This document shows positions 36,957 to 44,721 of a stretch of 64,000 bases of DNA, piece by piece. The position numbers were made by a program, and so were the translations under genes. The stretch is taken from NCBI RefSeq assembly GCF_900637305.1, contig NZ_LR134365.1, positions 2,100,501-2,164,500 of the forward strand. The letters run 5' to 3'. Below the pieces are notes generated by a model that saw only the letters and a list, made by a program, of their open reading frames with translations, was not told where the DNA came from and made no database searches. Source of the stretch: Cardiobacterium hominis (GTDB lineage Bacteria; Pseudomonadota; Gammaproteobacteria; Cardiobacteriales; Cardiobacteriaceae). The stretch's first letter is position 1. Each line of letters opens with the position of its first letter.

Positions 36957-38078
36957 TTAGCGGCTTATTACCCGCACCGCCTGGCGGATTTGTTCGATTT
37001 TGGCTTTGAGCGCCGGTTCGTGGTCGGCAAGCACGGTGATATGTCCCATTTTGCGTCCGGGGCGGGTTTCGGCTTTGCCGTACCAGTGGATGTAGGTTTC
37101 GTCCAGGGCGAGTACCGCGTCCAGTCCTTCGAGCAGCGCCGGGCCGCTGTGGCCGTAGGCGCCGATGAGGTTGATCATCGCCGCCGGGCGGTATTGTTGG
37201 ACGGAGCCGAGCGGCATGCCGGCGAGCAGGCGCCACATTTGTTCGAATTGGGAGTTGGCACAGGCTTCGATGGTGAGGTGGCCGCTGTTGTGCACGCGCG
37301 GCGCGGTTTCGTTAATCCAGATGTCGCCGTCTTTGGTGACGAACATTTCTACCGCGTAAAGGCCGGGCGCGGCGAAGGCCTGCACGAGTTGCTGCGCCAG
37401 TTGTTGTGCTTTATCGCGTACTTTGGCGCTGAGGAAGGAGGGCATTTGCACGTAATCGACGAGGTTCAGCACGTTGTCAAAGACCATTTCGACGACGGGA
37501 TAGGCAACGGTGCCGCCGTTGCCGTCGGCGGCGACGATGACCGCGATTTCGTGGGCAATGGGGCAGAGGGTTTCGATGACGGAGGGGACGTCCCACAGTT
37601 TGTGCAGGTCTTCTTCGCTGACGATGACTTGTACGCCTTTGCCGTCGTAGCCGCCGGTGCGTGTTTTCTGCACGAAGGGCAGCGGGATGCGTTCGGGGTC
37701 GATGTCGGCGAGGCCGCTGGCGAGGTAGAACGACGCGGTCGGCAGGCCGTGGTCGGCGTAAAACTGTTTTTGCAGGCCTTTGTCCTGGATGAGGCGCAGC
37801 ACGCGCGGCGCGGGGATGACGCGCTTGCCCGCTTCTTCCAGCGCTTCCAGCGCTTCTACCGAGACGTGCTCGATTTCGATGCCAACCGCGTCGGCGTCCT
37901 TGGCGAAATCCAGCACAGTTTGTTTGTCGCGGTAATCGCCCTGTTTGAACAGGCCGGTGAGCGCGGCGCAGGGCGCGCGCGGGTCGGGGTCGAGGACGGC
38001 GACAGGCATGGGGTAGTCCGCTGCTTCTTGCAGGAACATTTTGCCCAGTTGGCCGCCGCCGAGTATTGCCAGTTTCAT
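36957..38078 (-). CDS. purK: N5-carboxyaminoimidazole ribonucleotide synthase PurK
   Basis: 373 residues, ATP-grasp: KLAILGGGQLGKMFLQEA at the start, then ALTGLFKQGDYRDK, PFVQKTRTGGYDGKGVQV and VEMFVTKDGDIWINETAPRVHNSGH, with the ATP-grasp metal ligands in that last segment. It uses ATP and bicarbonate to make N5-CAIR for PurE. I use ATG 38078, with AGGAGT 4 bases upstream; the GTG six bases before it is inside the ribosome site. It is followed by purE and preceded by tsaC. Confidence 0.95.
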   Translation of the reverse strand: MKLAILGGGQLGKMFLQEAADYPMPVAVLDPDPRAPCAALTGLFKQGDYRDKQTVLDFAKDADAVGIEIEHVSVEALEALEEAGKRVIPAPRVLRLIQDKGLQKQFYADHGLPTASFYLASGLADIDPERIPLPFVQKTRTGGYDGKGVQVIVSEEDLHKLWDVPSVIETLCPIAHEIAVIVAADGNGGTVAYPVVEMVFDNVLNLVDYVQMPSFLSAKVRDKAQQLAQQLVQAFAAPGLYAVEMFVTKDGDIWINETAPRVHNSGHLTIEACANSQFEQMWRLLAGMPLGSVQQYRPAAMINLIGAYGHSGPALLEGLDAVLALDETYIHWYGKAETRPGRKMGHITVLADHEPALKAKIEQIRQAVRVISR

Positions 38079-38087
38079 GTGCACTCC

Positions 38088-38648
38088 TTAGTCTCGTAAT
38101 GCTGTGGCGTTTGCCACGTCCCACAGGCGGCTCGGTCGCGCTTCGCCGCCTGTTTCTCCCGCAATGACCGGCAGCGCGGGGAAGTAGTGTTGCACTTCTG
38201 CCGCGCTGCGCGCCGGTGACGCCGCGCTGGGGTTGGCAGAGGTGGAAATGAGCGGGCTGTCTGCCCAGGTACAAAGCTGGCGCACCAGCGGGTGCTGGCT
38301 GACGCGGATGGCGATGCGGCCGCTGGCCGCGTCACGCAGATAAACAGGAACACTGGCGGCTGCGGGCAGGATGAAGGTGGTGGCGCGGTCGGCGGCGAGC
38401 GCTTGCAACTTGGCGATGAGGGCGGCGTCCAGACCGTCCACCCAGTCGGCGCATTGCGCCCAGTTGGCGGCAACCAGCAGCATGCCTTGCCCCGGCGTGC
38501 GTGCGCCCTTCAGCCGCAGAATTTCCGCGAACACCTCCGGTGCCCGCGGATCGCCGCCTAAGCCATAAACCGCTTCCGTCGGATACGCAAAAACCTGCCG
38601 CGAGTGCAGCAGGTTCAGGAAGGCATTTTTTTCTGGGGGAACAAGCAT
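38088..38648 (-). CDS. tsaC: Threonylcarbamoyl-AMP synthase TsaC (YrdC/Sua5)
   Basis: 186 residues with the YrdC pattern: VFAYPTEAVYGLGGDPRAPE, ILRLKGARTPGQGMLLVAAN (the family K-R-P loop is slightly altered here) and SPLISTSANPSAASPA. It makes threonylcarbamoyl-AMP from Thr, bicarbonate and ATP for t6A37. Its ATG directly abuts the stop of the upstream lipoprotein gene (TAG then ATG), implying coupling. With tsaD and tsaE, three of the four bacterial t6A genes lie within 11 kb but in separate transcription units. Confidence 0.93.
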   Translation of the reverse strand: MLVPPEKNAFLNLLHSRQVFAYPTEAVYGLGGDPRAPEVFAEILRLKGARTPGQGMLLVAANWAQCADWVDGLDAALIAKLQALAADRATTFILPAAASVPVYLRDAASGRIAIRVSQHPLVRQLCTWADSPLISTSANPSAASPARSAAEVQHYFPALPVIAGETGGEARPSRLWDVANATALRD

Positions 38649-39308
38649 CTAGTACGACCAGCCGACCGGGCAGTCGCGCAACTGCGCCTGATAAAGCGCG
38701 GCGCGGTCGGCGACCTTGTCGCTAATCGTCATCAGCCACGGCTTGGCCAAAAAGCTGCGGTTCTCAAACCCGCCCAGCCCTTCATGATAGGCAAGATACT
38801 GGTTTCTCACGTCATTCAAATCGACGCCATTGCGGATGACATTCTGGTTGGCATACCAGCCGATAAAATCCACCGCATCATCAAAGCGCTCGCGCGAGAC
38901 ATTCTGCCGTCCGCGTTTCATCTGATACCACTCCCAGGTCGGCTGCTTCACCTGCGCATAACCATAAGCCTGCGAAGTACTCATCGCCGTCGGATTAAAG
39001 CGCGACTCCTGATGCATGAACGCCAGCACCTGCCACGGCTCGATATGCCAGCGGATGCGCGTCGCATCCAGTGCCTCCGCCCAATGCGGCCGCTGCGACA
39101 ACAACACGCAGGCATTTTCCATCGACGACACTGCCGGCTGCGGCTCATTCTGATAACGCGGGTCGCGCGGCGCCAAATTATCCCAAGGATCCTGGCTCAT
39201 ATCGGCGCTGGCCGGATGATGACGGTGCTTCTTATAACCCGAATGTGAAGACGAACACGCCACCAAGACCAGGCATGCCAAAACGCAAAAACTCCCATGC
39301 AAACGCAT
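38649..39308 (-). CDS. Lytic transglycosylase-like lipoprotein (SLT domain)
   Basis: 219 residues from ATG 39308 (GGAG upstream). Signal peptide with lipobox LVAC (Cys18), then a polar linker. The SLT-like domain reads FMHQESRFNPTAMSTSQAYG (catalytic Glu in the ES motif), YAQVKQPTWEWYQMKRGRQ, and DFIGWYANQNVIRNGVDLND, ending AYHEGLGGFENRSF. It would cut peptidoglycan glycan strands in the periplasm, attached to a membrane by lipid. It heads the minus-strand run SLT-tsaC-purK-purE and is divergent from glnS. Confidence 0.86.
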   Translation of the reverse strand: MRLHGSFCVLACLVLVACSSSHSGYKKHRHHPASADMSQDPWDNLAPRDPRYQNEPQPAVSSMENACVLLSQRPHWAEALDATRIRWHIEPWQVLAFMHQESRFNPTAMSTSQAYGYAQVKQPTWEWYQMKRGRQNVSRERFDDAVDFIGWYANQNVIRNGVDLNDVRNQYLAYHEGLGGFENRSFLAKPWLMTISDKVADRAALYQAQLRDCPVGWSY

Positions 39309-39389
39309 AGCTGCTCCGCTATCTGCTAAAATGCCGCATTCTACACCGGCGCACGACAAAGCCAAAACAACAACACACGAGGATCCTAC

Positions 39390-41036
39390 ATGAGCCAGAC
39401 CCCGGAAGCAGCCAACTTCATCAAAAACATCATCGAAGAAGACCTGAAAAACGGCAAAAACGGCGGCAACGTCATCACCCGCTTCCCGCCCGAACCCAAC
39501 GGCTACCTGCACCTCGGCCACGTCAAATCCATCTGCCTCAACTTCGACATGGCCGAGCGCTTCAACGGCTACTGCAACCTGCGCTTTGACGACACCAACC
39601 CCGAAAAAGAAAACGAAGAATACATGGCGAGCATCAAGCGCGACGTGCACTGGCTCGGATTCGACTGGAAACACCTGCGCCACGCCAGCGACTACTTCCC
39701 GCAGCTGCTGGACTACGCCTGGCAACTCATCGACAAAGGCCTCGCCTACGTGGACAGCCAAAGCGCCGAAGACATCCGCGTGAATCGCGGCACACTCACC
39801 GAACCCGGCAAAAACAGCCCCTACCGCGAACGCAGCATCGCCGAAAACCGCACGCTCTTCCAGGAAATGGTGGACGGCAAACACCCCGACGGCAGCCACG
39901 TCCTGCGCGCCAAAATCGACATGGCCTCGCCCAACATCAACCTGCGCGACCCGGTCATCTACCGCATCCGCCACGCCGCGCACTTCTACTCGGGCGACTC
40001 ATGGAAAGTCTATCCCATGTACGACTACACCCACTGCCTGTCGGACATGCTGGAAAACATCACCCACTCGCTCTGCACCCTCGAATTCGAAGACCACCGC
40101 CCGCTCTACGACTGGGTACTGAACGTCCTCGAAACCCCCTGCCACCCGCAACAAATCGAATTCGCCCGCCTCTCGCTTGAATACACCGTCCTCTCCAAAC
40201 GCCGCCTCATCCAGCTCGTGACCGAAAAACACGTCAACGGCTGGGACGACCCGCGCATGCCGACCATCGCGGGCATGCGCCGCCGCGGCATCCCGGCGGG
40301 CGCGCTGCGCGAATTCTGCCGCAAAATCGGCATCAGCAAAGCCGACGGCACCATCGCCATCGAATACTTCGAAAGCACCATCCGCGACTACCTGAACGAA
40401 CACGCCGCGCGCCGCATGACCGTCGTCCGCCCGCTCAAAGTCACCATCACCAGCCTGCCGGATGACCACGAAGAACACTACCAACTCGCCAACCACCCGC
40501 AAGACGAAAGCCAGGGCAGCCGCAGCGTCCCCTTCAGCAACACCCTCTACATCGAGCGCGACGACATCAGCGAAGACCCGCCGAAAAAATGGAAACGCCT
40601 CGCCCCCGGCCAGGCGGTGCGCCTGCGCGGCAGCTACGTCATCACCTGCGACGAAATCATCAAAGACGCGGACGGCAACATCACCGAACTGCGTTGTCAC
40701 CACGACCCGGACACCCTCGGTAAAAACCCCGAAGGCTACAAAGCCAACGGCGTCATCCACTGGGTCAGCGCCAAACACGCGCTCGACTGCGAAATCCGCA
40801 ACTACGACCGCCTCTTCAGCCAGGCGAACCCGATGGAAGCCGAAAACTTCCTTGACACCATCAACCCGCACTCGCTCACCATCATCCAGGGCGCGAAAAC
40901 CGAACCCGCCGCCCCGGCAGAAGCAGGCACCGTGTACCAATTCGAGCGCCTCGGCTACTACGCGGTTGACCCCGACAGCACGGCAGACAAACCCGTCTTC
41001 AACCGCACCGTCGAACTGCGCGACGGCTTCAAATAA
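39390..41036 (+). CDS. glnS: Glutaminyl-tRNA synthetase
   Basis: 548 residues, class I. The HIGH region is FPPEPNGYLHLGHVKSI (33-43), followed by LRFDDTNPEKE, DYTHCLSDMLENITHSLCTLEF and the KMSKS counterpart VLSKRRLIQLV. The two C-terminal beta-barrel anticodon-binding domains are complete (KNPEGYKANGVIHWVSAKHA, FNRTVELRDGFK). It charges tRNA-Gln. GAGGATCC-type ribosome site just before ATG 39390. It is a lone gene; the MITE-like element follows. Confidence 0.97.
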   Translation: MSQTPEAANFIKNIIEEDLKNGKNGGNVITRFPPEPNGYLHLGHVKSICLNFDMAERFNGYCNLRFDDTNPEKENEEYMASIKRDVHWLGFDWKHLRHASDYFPQLLDYAWQLIDKGLAYVDSQSAEDIRVNRGTLTEPGKNSPYRERSIAENRTLFQEMVDGKHPDGSHVLRAKIDMASPNINLRDPVIYRIRHAAHFYSGDSWKVYPMYDYTHCLSDMLENITHSLCTLEFEDHRPLYDWVLNVLETPCHPQQIEFARLSLEYTVLSKRRLIQLVTEKHVNGWDDPRMPTIAGMRRRGIPAGALREFCRKIGISKADGTIAIEYFESTIRDYLNEHAARRMTVVRPLKVTITSLPDDHEEHYQLANHPQDESQGSRSVPFSNTLYIERDDISEDPPKKWKRLAPGQAVRLRGSYVITCDEIIKDADGNITELRCHHDPDTLGKNPEGYKANGVIHWVSAKHALDCEIRNYDRLFSQANPMEAENFLDTINPHSLTIIQGAKTEPAAPAEAGTVYQFERLGYYAVDPDSTADKPVFNRTVELRDGFK

Positions 41037-41079
41037 GCGGACATAACCATCCACGCAAAGCTCTGTGCGGTGGCATCCC

Positions 41080-41270
41080 CTAGGGGCTGTTTACAATTCA
41101 GCGAACTAGCCCCTCTCCCTGTGGGAGAGGGGTTGGGGTGAGGGCAGCAAACGATTGAAAAATCGAAATTTCATCTCGTAAGCGGCATTGTCCACCCCCC
41201 TCCCCATCCCTCCCCCGCTGCGGGCTTCGCCCTGCAGGGGAGGGAGATTTGAATTGTAAACAGCCTCTAG
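41080..41270. mobile_element. MITE-like element with CTAG flanks downstream of glnS
   Basis: CTAG at 41080-41083 and 41267-41270 flank inverted ends gggctgtttacaattca (left) and, in complement, aggctgtttacaattcaaa (right). The roughly 183-base inside holds the ccctctccctgtgggagagg repeat and the cccccgctgcgggcttcgcc hairpin, no gene. It is closely related in ends and flanks to the copy at 26577. A second partial copy begins at once (41271, ggcgtgtttgcatttcagcg) and runs to about 41340, sharing the CTAG. Confidence 0.78.
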
Positions 41271-41352
41271 GGCGTGTTTGCATTTCAGCGGATAGGCCCC
41301 TCTCCCTTTGGGAGAGGGGTTGGGGTGAGGGCAGCTTAATTACAATGAAGTC

Positions 41353-41682
41353 ATGGATGAAATGGCTATCCTTGCAGAGGAGGCAAAAGCAATGCTGCGC
41401 AGTCATTATGTCTCCATCCCGAAACGGGCGGTGCGCTGGAGCTGGGGACTGGCTTTTGTTGCCTTCGCGATTTGTGGGGTGATGACGACATTTGCGTATG
41501 GGCAGGCGCAACGTGCAGCGTTCTATTACGCGCAGGCAGAAGATGCAAAGGCACACGGTGCCCAAATCACCAGCTGTAACAAGCATGACTGGAAAACGCC
41601 GGTGCGTTGTGTACTGGTAAAAACCGGCACAACCTGGAAAGGGGAAAACAACAAAACAGCGTATATGGAAATTGCACGATAG
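41353..41682 (+). CDS. Hypothetical single-span membrane protein
   Basis: 109 residues. One hydrophobic helix near 30-50 (WGLAFVAFAICGVMTTFAYG) is followed by a soluble part with two Cys (SCNKHDWKTPVRCVLVKTG) that could form a disulfide outside the cytoplasm. No family recognised. It begins at the end of a repeat and lacks a clear Shine-Dalgarno; ATG 41362 is a second choice. It is the last gene before the accessory island. Moderate confidence that it is real, based on the membrane-plus-Cys pattern and its codon use. Confidence 0.5.
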   Translation: MDEMAILAEEAKAMLRSHYVSIPKRAVRWSWGLAFVAFAICGVMTTFAYGQAQRAAFYYAQAEDAKAHGAQITSCNKHDWKTPVRCVLVKTGTTWKGENNKTAYMEIAR

Positions 41683-41783
41683 CAGTCTGCGGAGTGATAA
41701 AATTTACTGCTTGTGGAGGAATATTTTTGTGGTTTGGGATGGAGAAGATGCCGCCGCGTCCGGCTTTGTCTTCGCGGTGGGTG

Positions 41784-41889
41784 TATAGCATCCACCGAAA
41801 GCTTCATACTGTGTTGCGCTGCCTTGCCGCACAAATGTGCACTGTCTTCGGCAGCGCGCCTTATCTGAAACTTTCGGTGTATCGCTATA
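41784..41889. mobile_element. Second MITE-like family, ends TATAGC..CACCGAAAG
   Basis: The left end tatagcatccaccgaaagc (41784-41802) and the right end, in complement, tatagcgatacaccgaaagt (41889-41870) are inverted repeats around 106 bases. The interior (ccttgccgcacaaatgtgca, then ctgtcttcggcagcgcgcc) folds on itself. A left-end half copy lies at 63656-63688. The surrounding stretch 41683-41979 holds no gene I can support. Confidence 0.68.
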
Positions 41890-41979
41890 TTCGGCGGGGG
41901 CGATACGTTGCAGGGTCTTCATAAAGGGTTTATGGCAGTAGCAGCTCATCGGACGAACACGGCTAACACGCCTTCGAAA

Positions 41980-42573
41980 TCATGAAGACCGTTTGTCGTA
42001 TTTTTCCATCATTTCTATCACTGCCTTGAAGCGGGGGGCGTCACTGCTGTATTTTTTTATTCCTTCCAGGATGCCATGTTGACCCGTAAAAAAGTTTACA
42101 TCGGCGCCCTTGTCCAGCATCAGCTGCAACAACTCCAGCTCCTGCGGCATACCGTTGATATATGCCAAGGGAGTTGCGCCGTCTCTATCGGGAATATTCG
42201 GGTCGGCACCTGCTTCCAGCAATGCCCTGGCCGCGGCCACATTTTGGGCACGCATCGCATAAAGCAACGGGGTGTTTTTGTAGCAGTCCTGGGCATTGAC
42301 AGGAACGCCGTGCTGGATGTAGAAATTGACGCTTGCGACCGGTGCATAATCCGGTCTTGGTGTTATCAAGAGCCGATGTAGCCAATTCCAATGTGAACTG
42401 GTTACTTTTAAAATGTCTGCTTTCTTGTCAACCAGAAAGATTTTTTCCAAAAAAGGAATATCTCCTTCTCGGTTAGCAACAACAATTTGCATATCTAAAT
42501 CTTCCTGATACAGCCTATCAATATCAGGATCGGAAGAATATTGGCGTGTATTATTACCGTTTATAGCATTCAT
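41980..42573 (-). CDS. Ankyrin-repeat protein, candidate immunity protein
   Basis: 197 residues. Two or three ankyrin repeats are visible: VPVNAQDCYKNTPLLYAMRA, NVAAARALLEAGADPNIPDR, DGATPLAYINGMP and ELLQLMLDKGADVNF. The ATG overlaps the stop of the GH-E nuclease gene by three bases (ATGA, 42570-42573), the classic toxin-immunity coupling. Ankyrin proteins are a recognised immunity type in polymorphic toxin systems. It is the last gene of the island and less GC-rich than the core. The function is inferred from position. Confidence 0.75.
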   Translation of the reverse strand: MNAINGNNTRQYSSDPDIDRLYQEDLDMQIVVANREGDIPFLEKIFLVDKKADILKVTSSHWNWLHRLLITPRPDYAPVASVNFYIQHGVPVNAQDCYKNTPLLYAMRAQNVAAARALLEAGADPNIPDRDGATPLAYINGMPQELELLQLMLDKGADVNFFTGQHGILEGIKKYSSDAPRFKAVIEMMEKYDKRSS

Positions 42574-43577
42574 TTTATACCTCTCTCTCTTTTGAATTGA
42601 TTCATTTCATCTCTGATGTTTTGAATGTCATCAGAACCGGGCTTTTCGTCCACGTGGCTTCGATTGCGTGAACGGTTTTCCACGCGGAAATAGTCGGGAT
42701 GTGCATTGACGAACTCGTTAAACTCTTTTTGGCTCAGCTTGATTTCGTGCGCTGCCAACGCCAACCGGCGGTGTTCATAGCCATCTTTATGCCCAATATC
42801 AAACGGGCCATTTATGATTTCACCCTTTTGACCTTTATAACTGCCATCGGGCTGTAATTCATATTTTGCCAATATTTTTTCTTTGGTTTCTTTGGTCAGA
42901 TTCGGACGATAGTAGTCTGTGAGGGGTCTGTCCGGGTCGTAGGTATAATTACCCTTGTCATCCCTGGCCCGGCCATCGCGATAGCTGCGTCTTATATCAG
43001 GCGAACCTTCATTGACATAGACCAGTTTACCGCCAATTTCTTCCACCTCAATATAACGGGGGCCTTATCCTGGTGTCCAGTTCGGGTTTTGTACGACATT
43101 TATTTCGCGGCCATAATGGTTGAATCTGCGAACTTCCTGATTTGCGATTCTTCGTATTTCGTGGTCGGGCGTAATATCGAACCAGCAATTCTGATTATGC
43201 ACCCATATACCCGCATCACCGCCCAGGCCGCGGATGAAGAAGGTGTGGTCGTTTTCAACTTCGAGGTTGTAGCTGTTGAGCGGTTTGGGTTCTACGCGGA
43301 CGCTGACCACGGTTTGCCAGTTGCCGCTGTCGTCAATCAGTTTGTGCCCGGCTTCGAGGTTGGCAGCATTGACCCAGTAGGCGTTGGCGATGTCGCCGTG
43401 ATACGGTTTGCCCGGTGAGGGTTGCGGCGGTGTGGGGTCGGTACCGTATTGGGCAAAGTACGGGTGTTTGCTGTCCGAGACAATGGTTTGCTGTTTGCCG
43501 TTTTGGTCGGCAACGACAAGGTATGCGGTATCCGGGTCGGTACTGTTGATGGTACGCAGCACGGACTGGTATTTCAT
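42570..43577 (-). pseudogene. Orphan toxin module: HINT pre-toxin domain plus GH-E nuclease, split by a stop codon
   Basis: The first part (43577-43065) has the end of a PT-HINT domain: SYNLEVENDHTFFIRGLGGD and GIWVHNQNCWF. It meets TAA at 43065-43067. Six codons further in the same frame the reading resumes (GPRYIEVEEIGGKL) and ends with a GH-E type HNH-like nuclease: FDIGHKDGYEHRRLALAAHE, LSQKEFNEFVNAHPDYFRVE and NRSRNRSHVDE. So one stop codon divides a single toxin module. No start for a full exoprotein exists upstream, and the HINT start is missing, so it is a silent cassette. The immunity gene follows with ATGA overlap. Confidence 0.75.
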
Positions 43578-43653
43578 CAGCCCGCTTTGTTCGTTGCGCG
43601 CCCAGACTTTGTCTTCGATAGCGATAAATTTTTTGTTAATTTTGATTTTTTAA

Positions 43654-43974
43654 TTACCACCCATGTTTTATAAAATGTTCTGACATTGTTTTCAAATATT
43701 CTTTGGCTCTTTCCGGCGAATCACGATAATCTGCGATTAACCTAATCTCTCCTTTTTTGCTTACAGCAAAAGCGCTAGTTGCCGGTCCTTTTTCTGGGGG
43801 AATAATAATTCTTTCATGTCTAAAAAAAATCCAACACCCTTTATCTTCCATATAATAATTAGAAAGATATGGCGGAGAAGGGTTTTCTAAATCACCCCAT
43901 ACAGTTATTAATTTCTTGGCAGAACTTTCTGCTAGCATTTTCGCTTCTATAAAATTTATTTCTTTATTGTTCAT
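43654..43974 (-). CDS. Small AT-rich protein, candidate immunity protein
   Basis: 106 residues: NKEINFIEAKMLAESSAKKL, then LENPSPPYLSNYYMEDKGCW and IFFRHERIIIPPEK, and AFAVSKKGEIRLIADYRDSP. The alternating strand pattern with a W-IFF centre recalls YrhB/Imm35-type immunity proteins, but this is a weak resemblance. AT-rich, in line with imported toxin/immunity modules. It lies between the HINT/GH-E cassette and a toxin fragment with a QG.PWE motif; if it is an immunity gene, its partner is that fragment. Confidence 0.5.
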   Translation of the reverse strand: MNNKEINFIEAKMLAESSAKKLITVWGDLENPSPPYLSNYYMEDKGCWIFFRHERIIIPPEKGPATSAFAVSKKGEIRLIADYRDSPERAKEYLKTMSEHFIKHGW

Positions 43975-44030
43975 AAATTAGTCCAGATACCTTATTCCAA
44001 GTTGGATATTCAAATTTGGATTCAATTCTA

Positions 44031-44168
44031 CTATTTGAAATTTTTCTTAACCTCTCTATTTAGATCTAACGTGCCTTCAGGGAGTTGAGACTGTATATAT
44101 ATTTCCCATGGTTCACCCTGTTTTTGTATCCCATCACCCCATTTTATATTTATTCGCTCATATTGCAT
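44031..44168 (-). pseudogene. Toxin C-terminal fragment with QG.PWE motif
   Basis: A 45-codon frame reads INIKWGDGIQKQGEPWEIYI, then QSQLPEGTLDLN and ends VKKNFK. The order GI.KQG.PWE..l...LP....l...fK recalls the N-terminal part of CdiA-type tRNase toxin domains. The catalytic part is missing and the upstream frame closes, so this is a remnant of a lost cassette. Another 230 AT-rich bases around it (43975-44256) show no other gene. The identification rests on a short motif. Confidence 0.4.
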
Positions 44169-44256
44169 TATATTAAAAATACGGTTTGGTAAAAACTAGC
44201 AAAACCTTTTTGCAATGTAAGGTGTGCTATATTTTTTAAATTAAATTTAACAATTG

Positions 44257-44721
44257 CTAACTAACTTCATTTAACGGCCTCCAATTATTGATAATATTCA
44301 TCAAGAAAGTTTGGTATTTTTTTTCAGGATGAATTTTCATAAAACGTTCACAAGCAAGTTTCGTATATTCAAAGCAAGTCTGCTCTGAAACGTATACTGT
44401 ATAGTCTGGATCATCAAATCCTATAGAAAAAACAATACCATCAAAATGATCTTCAGGGAAAGGACTATTCAAATCAGGATAAGACCAACATATACCATCA
44501 CCTGAAAAAGTTTCATATTCAACCAATATTGAATATACAGCTTCAAGGAAATAACCATCATGGTAAACAATACTAAAAAGCCTCTTTATGGTTTTTTGAG
44601 GATTTGGGGTATATTTATTTACATCATTGTAAAAATAATTCATAAATGACGACTTCTCATGTCTATCTTTCGGAATATAGAAAAAATCATTGTCCTGGGT
44701 GTACATTTCTAATAGCTCCAC
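44257..44721 (-). CDS. Candidate immunity protein for the adjacent CdiA-type toxin
   Basis: 154 residues, AT-rich, beginning MELLEMYTQDNDFFYIPKDR, then SFMNYFYNDVNKYTPNPQKT, DGYFLEAVYSILVEYETFSG, IVFSIGFDDPDYTVYVSEQT and CFEYTKLACERFMKIHPEKK. The fold appears helical-plus-strand and it is acidic, as immunity proteins often are. Its start lies 35 bases inside the end of the upstream hemagglutinin fragment, whose C-terminus is a CdiA-type toxin. I do not recognise the family beyond this context. Confidence 0.6.
   Translation of the reverse strand: MELLEMYTQDNDFFYIPKDRHEKSSFMNYFYNDVNKYTPNPQKTIKRLFSIVYHDGYFLEAVYSILVEYETFSGDGICWSYPDLNSPFPEDHFDGIVFSIGFDDPDYTVYVSEQTCFEYTKLACERFMKIHPEKKYQTFLMNIINNWRPLNEVS

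Noticed and set aside
41607..41924. Open frame running through the TATAGC element
   Set aside because: It translates repeat DNA and overlaps the end of a better candidate gene; no domain or ribosome site.
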